Positions 60,166-64,000 of a stretch of 64,000 nucleotides of DNA are shown here, one piece after another. The stretch covers positions 1,387,712-1,451,711 of the forward strand of contig NZ_KV440950.1 in NCBI RefSeq assembly GCF_001636405.1, written 5' to 3'. The translations under genes were made by a program, and so were the position numbers. This DNA comes from Peribacillus frigoritolerans (lineage in GTDB: Bacteria; Bacillota; Bacilli; Bacillales; DSM-1321). The notes beneath the pieces were generated by a model. That model worked only from the letters and a program-made list of their open reading frames with translations, ran no database searches and was not told where the DNA came from. Positions within the stretch are counted from its first letter, which is position 1. Each line of letters begins with the position of its first letter.

Positions 60166-60831
60166 TTATTCCATTTCACTAAGTGAATCCATATGACTGG
60201 CAATCATGGCGATGATCGTGCTTGCTTCTTCCTTGCTGAAAATGAAATTCGTTTCATCCTTTATCAGGTCATCATCCGCTGTCCGAATCCGATTGATCCG
60301 TTTCAGCACACCATCACCCGTCTCCTGAACGATACCGAATTGATAGGTGACCTCCACTTCATTATCCTGGATATAGGCAGTCACTTCAGGCGTTTCCCAA
60401 TCTACATCGATTTCGTATATATCGGAATTTTCGCCGTCAGGATCATACAAATCATCATTATCATCATCCATATCCATTTCATATGCATAATCGTAATCAT
60501 CATCCTCATCATCTTCTTCCAAATAGTTATGGAAGCTCTCATGGACAGCATCGATGATATCTTCAATATCCGAAAGGATGACCTTGCTGATCTGCCCTAA
60601 ATCCGGATCGAACGATTCCATATAAAATTCTTCATTATACGGATCAAAAAACAGCGAGGAAAAATAATCCCGCTCATCGTCTTCCAGCTCTGTATAAAAC
60701 TCGATGCGTGGATGCTTAGACCCGCGCTCCACGATCATACTGCCATTGCGATCGTATTTCTCACAAATTGATTTAAGATGATCCTGCAATTCCCCGCTTA
60801 CTCTGTCAAACCATTCTAATGACATCAACAT
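60166..60831 (-). CDS. Acidic uncharacterised protein
   Basis: About 221 residues starting MLMSLEWFDR or, two codons later, MSLEWFDR, behind AAAGGAAG. The middle (about 110-140) is a run of Asp/Glu (LEEDDEDDDYDYAYEMDMDD). Folded-looking parts flank it. No family recognised. The acidic stretch could bind cations or a basic partner; that is a guess. Longer upstream frame to 60900 lacks a start site. Confidence 0.65.
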   Translation of the reverse strand: MLMSLEWFDRVSGELQDHLKSICEKYDRNGSMIVERGSKHPRIEFYTELEDDERDYFSSLFFDPYNEEFYMESFDPDLGQISKVILSDIEDIIDAVHESFHNYLEEDDEDDDYDYAYEMDMDDDNDDLYDPDGENSDIYEIDVDWETPEVTAYIQDNEVEVTYQFGIVQETGDGVLKRINRIRTADDDLIKDETNFIFSKEEASTIIAMIASHMDSLSEME

Positions 60832-60971
60832 CCACTTCCTTTCGAGATTATTATTTCCCAGAAAAGCCGAACATGACATGCCATTTAAAGGCAACTGCAA
60901 TTTAACTACGCATCAGGAATGTCCGTAATAAAAAATGAATGTAAAGGGAAAATAAGATAAAAGCAAAAACG

Positions 60972-61835
60972 TTAGATTTCCCTATACCTTTCAATGATAA
61001 AGTCAATAAAATACCTGCTGGCTATTGGCAATACCCTTTTATCCTTATACGCCAAAGTAATGGTTCGGATAATAGAAGGAGAGATGCTTTTCGTTACAAT
61101 ATTATAGGGACATTTATGTAAGAGCAGTTTCGGTAAAATCGAAATGCCAAGCCCTTGTTCAATCATGGACATAATCGCATAAGGGTCATATACCCGGTAT
61201 TGTGTATCAGGTTCAAAATCGTACTGTTTAAAAATCATTAATGGTTCATGTATCACTCCCTCATCCAACAGAATATAAGGATCTTTTAGCAATTCCTCCA
61301 AGGAGACTTCTGTGGATGATGTTAAAGGATGATCAACTGGCATCACAGCCACCATTTCATCTTTTTGCAAGGGAATCGTAGTTAAATCCGAAACATTTGA
61401 ATTCACAAAGCCAAAGTCTACGCTGCCTTCTTTAATCCAGTTTGAGATTTCCATATAATTTCCTTGATGTAATTCGAAATGTACAGTTGGATAAAGTTCC
61501 TTAAAATCCTTGATCAATCCTGGTATCCAATGACATGTAACACTGGAAAAGGTGCCAATACGAATAAGGCCGCTTTGCAGTCCCTCCATCTCTTTATGCT
61601 TTTCAGTCAGTTCCCTATGTGAATGATAAATCTTCCTGATATATGGAAAAAATTCCTCGCCATCTGGTGTCAGTGTAATACCCTTTCGAGAACGTAAGAT
61701 AAGAGTGGTGGAAAGCTCTTCCTCTAATGAATGGACCATCTGGCTAATGGCGGACTGCGTATAGCCAAGTTCTTCAGCCGCTTTTGTAAAACTGCCTGTT
61801 TCTATGGTTTTGATAAAAGCATAATACGAATTCAA
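60972..61835 (-). CDS. LysR-family regulator
   Basis: A 287-residue protein: N-terminal winged helix (FIKTIETGSFTKAAEELGYT then QSAISQMVHSLEEEL) and a C-terminal effector-binding domain (GLIRIGTFSSVTCHWIPGLI at about 92). It is transcribed away from the DUF2798 membrane gene 130 bp off, the usual target arrangement, so it may control that gene. Ligand unknown. Confidence 0.88.
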   Translation of the reverse strand: MNSYYAFIKTIETGSFTKAAEELGYTQSAISQMVHSLEEELSTTLILRSRKGITLTPDGEEFFPYIRKIYHSHRELTEKHKEMEGLQSGLIRIGTFSSVTCHWIPGLIKDFKELYPTVHFELHQGNYMEISNWIKEGSVDFGFVNSNVSDLTTIPLQKDEMVAVMPVDHPLTSSTEVSLEELLKDPYILLDEGVIHEPLMIFKQYDFEPDTQYRVYDPYAIMSMIEQGLGISILPKLLLHKCPYNIVTKSISPSIIRTITLAYKDKRVLPIASRYFIDFIIERYREI

Positions 61836-61964
61836 CCGAACTGACCCCTTTGCATTAGTAATTCTAATAGAACTATTATAAAAATTGGTTTTACTAATGT
61901 AAATGGAAGAAATAAAATATAGTTGGAATCTAAAATTAATTCATGGAGTTGAAGCAGAAAAGTA

Positions 61965-62246
61965 ATGAAGATTAACGTTAAATACAGAAATATCATTTAT
62001 GCATGTTTAATGGCTTTTTGTATGTCCTTTTTTATTTCATTCATATTAGTCTCAATAAATAGGGGGTATGATCATCTATTCTTATCTGCATGGTTAAAAA
62101 CTTGGTCACAGGCTTTTACTTGTGCTTTCTTTGGAGCTTACTTCTTTCCGAGAGTCATACAACAAATAATGAGAAGAATTAATTTTGTAGAAAAACCGCT
62201 CATGATTGAGAAGGATTTATTAGTGAGAGAAGAAGACAATGGATGA
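61965..62246 (+). CDS. DUF2798 small membrane protein
   Basis: A 93-residue protein with two membrane helices (about 9-29 and 43-60): RNIIYACLMAFCMSFFISFI, then LKTWSQAFTCAFFGAYFFPR. The WxxxW-like core fits DUF2798, of unknown function. It lies opposite a LysR regulator, which probably controls it. Confidence 0.75.
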   Translation: MKINVKYRNIIYACLMAFCMSFFISFILVSINRGYDHLFLSAWLKTWSQAFTCAFFGAYFFPRVIQQIMRRINFVEKPLMIEKDLLVREEDNG

Positions 62247-62391
62247 TGCCAGTAGATAATTAAAAGGATTTCCTGATTTTAGTGCTGCCCAAATGATGGG
62301 GAGCCTTTTTTGCGTTTCCCTGCAAAATTTCAAGATCATGCTACTTTCATCCTGTAAAAGTTTATATAGAGTGTGAAAGGGGGTGAGTGGC

Positions 62392-62610
62392 ATGGCAAAG
62401 CAGATTCCAGTTTCAAGTACGTTGCGGATCGATTTTGAGACAGGGTTAAATGAAAAAGGGGCTCTCGTTTTCAAGCGGAGGACCTTTTCGAACATCAAGG
62501 TCGAGGCGACGGCGGATCAATTGTTTTCGACGGCTGTTGCAATCACAAGTGTGCAGAATTATCCAATGGGTGAAGTGACCAGGGTCGATATGTATTCATT
62601 GATTGGCTAA
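62392..62610 (+). CDS. DUF1659-family protein
   Basis: A 72-residue protein from an ATG behind GGGGGTGAG. VSSTLRIDFETGLNEKGALV, then FKRRTFSNIKVEATADQLFS, matches DUF1659, which in Bacillus sits next to a DUF2922 and a YvrJ gene, as here. Function unknown. Confidence 0.82.
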   Translation: MAKQIPVSSTLRIDFETGLNEKGALVFKRRTFSNIKVEATADQLFSTAVAITSVQNYPMGEVTRVDMYSLIG

Positions 62611-62653
62611 ACGGTATTTGGAAAGATGCCGGAAGCGGGGGAGGTGATTGGAA

Positions 62654-62872
62654 ATGGCTAAAGTACTGGAATTGATTTTCGTTACGGAGGAAGGCAAGTC
62701 AGCGACGATTTCCGTTGATAATCCGAAGGAGCCGGTCGAAGTGAATACGATTAAACTGGCAATGGAAAAAATCATTGAGGGGAACGTGTTCGTTACATCT
62801 TCAGGGGATTTCGTCGATTTGAAAGCGGCACGCCTTGTCGAGCGGAATGTCGAGGAAGTGGAACTCATCTAA
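62654..62872 (+). CDS. DUF2922-family protein
   Basis: A 72-residue protein from an ATG behind GGAGGTG. LELIFVTEEGKSATISVDNP followed by a C-terminal VDLKAARLVERNVEEVELI is the DUF2922 pattern. Second gene of the DUF1659/DUF2922/YvrJ set. Function unknown. Confidence 0.82.
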   Translation: MAKVLELIFVTEEGKSATISVDNPKEPVEVNTIKLAMEKIIEGNVFVTSSGDFVDLKAARLVERNVEEVELI

Positions 62873-62913
62873 GAACGGGTCTTGTTGGTCAACCTGGAAG
62901 AGAGGTGGAAAAA

Positions 62914-63069
62914 GTGGATCAAATCCTGCCGTTTGTCAGTGATATTGGGTTCCCGATCATTGTTACCCTTTATTTGCTTCATAGGATTGAAACGAAATTG
63001 GATACTTTGAATGAAACCCTTGTGGAGCTGCCAGAACGCCTGCGAGAAGGGATTCCGAAGTCAGGTTAA
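62914..63069 (+). CDS. yvrJ: YvrJ-family small membrane protein
   Basis: A 51-residue frame with a GTG start behind AGAGGTGG, too short for usual lists. One membrane helix (FVSDIGFPIIVTLYLLHRIE) followed by KLDTLNETLVELP, the YvrJ pattern. It completes the DUF1659/DUF2922/YvrJ operon and is followed by a terminator. Confidence 0.75.
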   Translation: MDQILPFVSDIGFPIIVTLYLLHRIETKLDTLNETLVELPERLREGIPKSG

Positions 63070-63079
63070 GGATAAGCGG

Positions 63080-63118
63080 GGAGCCTCGTGGGTGATAGCA
63101 TCCATGGGGCTTTTCCTT
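63080..63118 (+). terminator. Terminator after the YvrJ operon
   Basis: AGCCTCGTGGGTG pairs imperfectly with CATCCATGGGGCT and ends in TTTTCC. Confidence 0.6.
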
Positions 63119-63147
63119 TTAAAATGGAAAAGTTTTAATAGATTCTA

Positions 63148-63172
63148 GTTTTATATCAAAACTATCGGGTAT
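63148..63172 (+). promoter_or_regulatory. SigB-type promoter, first KGG gene
   Basis: GTTTTA, 13 bp, GGGTAT, close to the general-stress consensus GTTTAA-N12-14-GGGWAW, 54 bp before the start codon. Confidence 0.75.
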
Positions 63173-63225
63173 ACATAAAACTGTAGCTAGTTCATCAAAA
63201 ATCCAAATAATAAGGAGGAGTTTTA

Positions 63226-63435
63226 ATGGCTAACAACAATGAAAAAATGAGCAGGGAAGAAGCTGGCCGCAAAGGCGGGGAAGCTACAGCAAAAAATCAT
63301 GATAAGGAATTTTTCCAAGAGATTGGTCAAAAAGGCGGAGAGGCCACTTCCGAAAATCATGATAAGGAATTCTATCAGGAAATCGGCAAAAAAGGCGGAG
63401 AGGCTAGAGCCGATCAACGTGATTCCGATGATTGA
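63226..63435 (+). CDS. gsiB: KGG-repeat stress protein (GsiB-like), short
   Basis: A 69-residue hydrophilic protein behind AGGAGG. It has three KGGEA-type repeats (REEAGRKGGEATAKNHDKEF, then two more) of 20 residues each. GsiB-like proteins are unfolded, desiccation-type stress proteins under SigB. B. subtilis GsiB has five repeats; this copy is short and ends in RADQRDSDD. Confidence 0.85.
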   Translation: MANNNEKMSREEAGRKGGEATAKNHDKEFFQEIGQKGGEATSENHDKEFYQEIGKKGGEARADQRDSDD

Positions 63436-63438
63436 AAA

Positions 63439-63501
63439 ATGAGCAGGAAAAAGCAAGACTTAATGGCGGGAAAAAAAGCCGCCGCTAAAAAAACGATCTA
63501 A
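63439..63501 (+). CDS. Possible mini-ORF after the first KGG gene
   Basis: A 20-residue frame (MSRKKQDLMAGKKAAAKKTI), very basic, 4 bp past the KGG stop and without a good ribosome site. It could be translationally coupled, or a leftover of a longer protein. The GGCGG/CCGCC arms inside also form a hairpin. Confidence 0.3.
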   Translation: MSRKKQDLMAGKKAAAKKTI

Positions 63502-63519
63502 AGTTTATAGCTGAATCTA

Positions 63520-63544
63520 GTTTTATGGCTGTTCAAGCGGGTAC
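63520..63544 (+). promoter_or_regulatory. SigB-type promoter, second KGG gene
   Basis: GTTTTA, 13 bp, GGGTAC. The 5' region down to AAATAATAAGGAGGA closely matches that of the first KGG gene, so promoter and leader were duplicated along with the gene. Confidence 0.72.
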
Positions 63545-63597
63545 ATGACATATGTAGCTAGTACATGGAAAATCCAAATAATAAGGAGGAATTTTTA

Positions 63598-64000
63598 ATG
63601 GCTAACAACAATGAGAAAATGAGTCGTGAAGAAGCAGGACGTAAAGGTGGAGAAACAACAGCGAAAAATCATGATAAGGAATTCTATCAAGAGATTGGCC
63701 AAAAAGGCGGAGAAGCCACTTCCGAAAATCATGATAAGGAATTCTATCAAGAGATTGGCCAAAAAGGCGGAGAAGCCACGTCCAAAAATCATGATAAGGA
63801 ATTTTATCAAGAGATTGGCCAAAAAGGCGGAGAAGCCACTTCCGAAAATCATGATAAGGAATTCTATCAAGAGATTGGCCAAAAAGGCGGAGAAGCCACT
63901 TCCGAAAATCATGATAAGGAATTTTATCAAGAGATTGGCCAAAAAGGCGGAGAAGCAACCTCCGAAAATCATGATAAGGAATTCTATCAAGAAATTGGCC
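63598..64000 (+). CDS. gsiB: KGG-repeat stress protein (GsiB-like), cut by window end
   Basis: At least 134 residues and still open at base 64000. After MANNNEKMSREEAGRKGG it repeats a 20-residue unit (NHDKEFYQEIGQKGGEATSE) at least six times, encoded by 60-bp units that are almost identical. An unfolded, water-binding stress protein is expected. The antisense strand is also open, an effect of the repeat and not a gene. Total repeat number is not visible. Confidence 0.85.
   Translation, partial: MANNNEKMSREEAGRKGGETTAKNHDKEFYQEIGQKGGEATSENHDKEFYQEIGQKGGEATSKNHDKEFYQEIGQKGGEATSENHDKEFYQEIGQKGGEATSENHDKEFYQEIGQKGGEATSENHDKEFYQEIG
63658..64000 (+). repeat. 60-bp coding tandem repeat in the KGG gene
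   Basis: Units beginning AAAAATCATGATAAGGAATT or GAAAATCATGATAAGGAATT recur every 60 bp from about 63664 to the window end, differing at only a few bases. The high identity implies recent expansion or gene conversion. Confidence 0.9.

Noticed and set aside
60193..60600. Plus-strand frame rich in Ile opposite the acidic protein gene
   Set aside because: Antisense of Asp/Glu codons gives Ile/Val/Phe runs; no ribosome site.
63595..63990. Minus-strand frame opposite the KGG gene
   Set aside because: A long antisense frame is forced by the 60-bp repeat; the plus strand has the promoter, ribosome site and known family.
63658..64000. CRISPR array or DNA-level satellite
   Set aside because: The 60-bp units are in frame and encode the known KGG repeat.

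Overview
The window is a low-GC Gram-positive chromosome segment, most likely from a Bacillaceae member near Peribacillus/Bacillus simplex. Pointers are strong AGGAGG-type ribosome sites, GTG/TTG starts, a catabolite-response element, SigB-type promoters before two KGG-repeat stress proteins, a CsgA-like sporulation protein, the DUF1659/DUF2922/YvrJ trio, and a GC-rich intergenic repeat of a kind common in this group. No rRNA or tRNA gene was seen.

Layout. 0-6.2 kb: a cut-off SRPBCC-like gene, an ornithine cyclodeaminase-family/MHS-transporter operon opposite an XRE-cupin regulator, and a methionine-type ABC importer. 6.4-10.3 kb: an LXG polymorphic toxin with an AHH-type nuclease tip, an ankyrin protein placed as its immunity factor, two orphan immunity-like genes and a toxin stub. 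10.3-18.5 kb: a sugar-alcohol/deoxysugar cluster (DeoR regulator, rhamnulokinase, class II aldolase, lactaldehyde dehydrogenase, two further dehydrogenases, polyol-type transporter) with divergent overlapping promoters and a cre site.

18.9-43.1 kb is an AT-rich defence island. It holds a lone PD-(D/E)XK protein; a six-gene locus combining DptF/DptH-like phosphorothioation-type restriction proteins with DUF4007, a large ATPase and a PP-loop (PAPS-reductase-like) enzyme; an McrBC-type restriction pair; and a group with a HEPN protein, a second PD-(D/E)XK protein and a DUF1643-like protein. A decayed ZIP-transporter copy lies inside the island and its intact paralogue at 53.9 kb.

43.2-49.1 kb: an Old Yellow Enzyme/FAD oxidoreductase, a sigma-54 activator and a sodium:solute symporter, with sigma-54 promoters facing both structural units. 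49.3-64 kb is mostly ordinary chromosome. Notable items are an ABC-F ribosome-protection gene behind an attenuator leader with mini-ORFs, an exported nucleosidase-family lipoprotein behind a guanine-type riboswitch, a tandem block of the GC-rich repeat, and two SigB-type KGG genes, the second cut by the window end.

Family assignments rest on motifs and recall of family sequences. No database search was possible.
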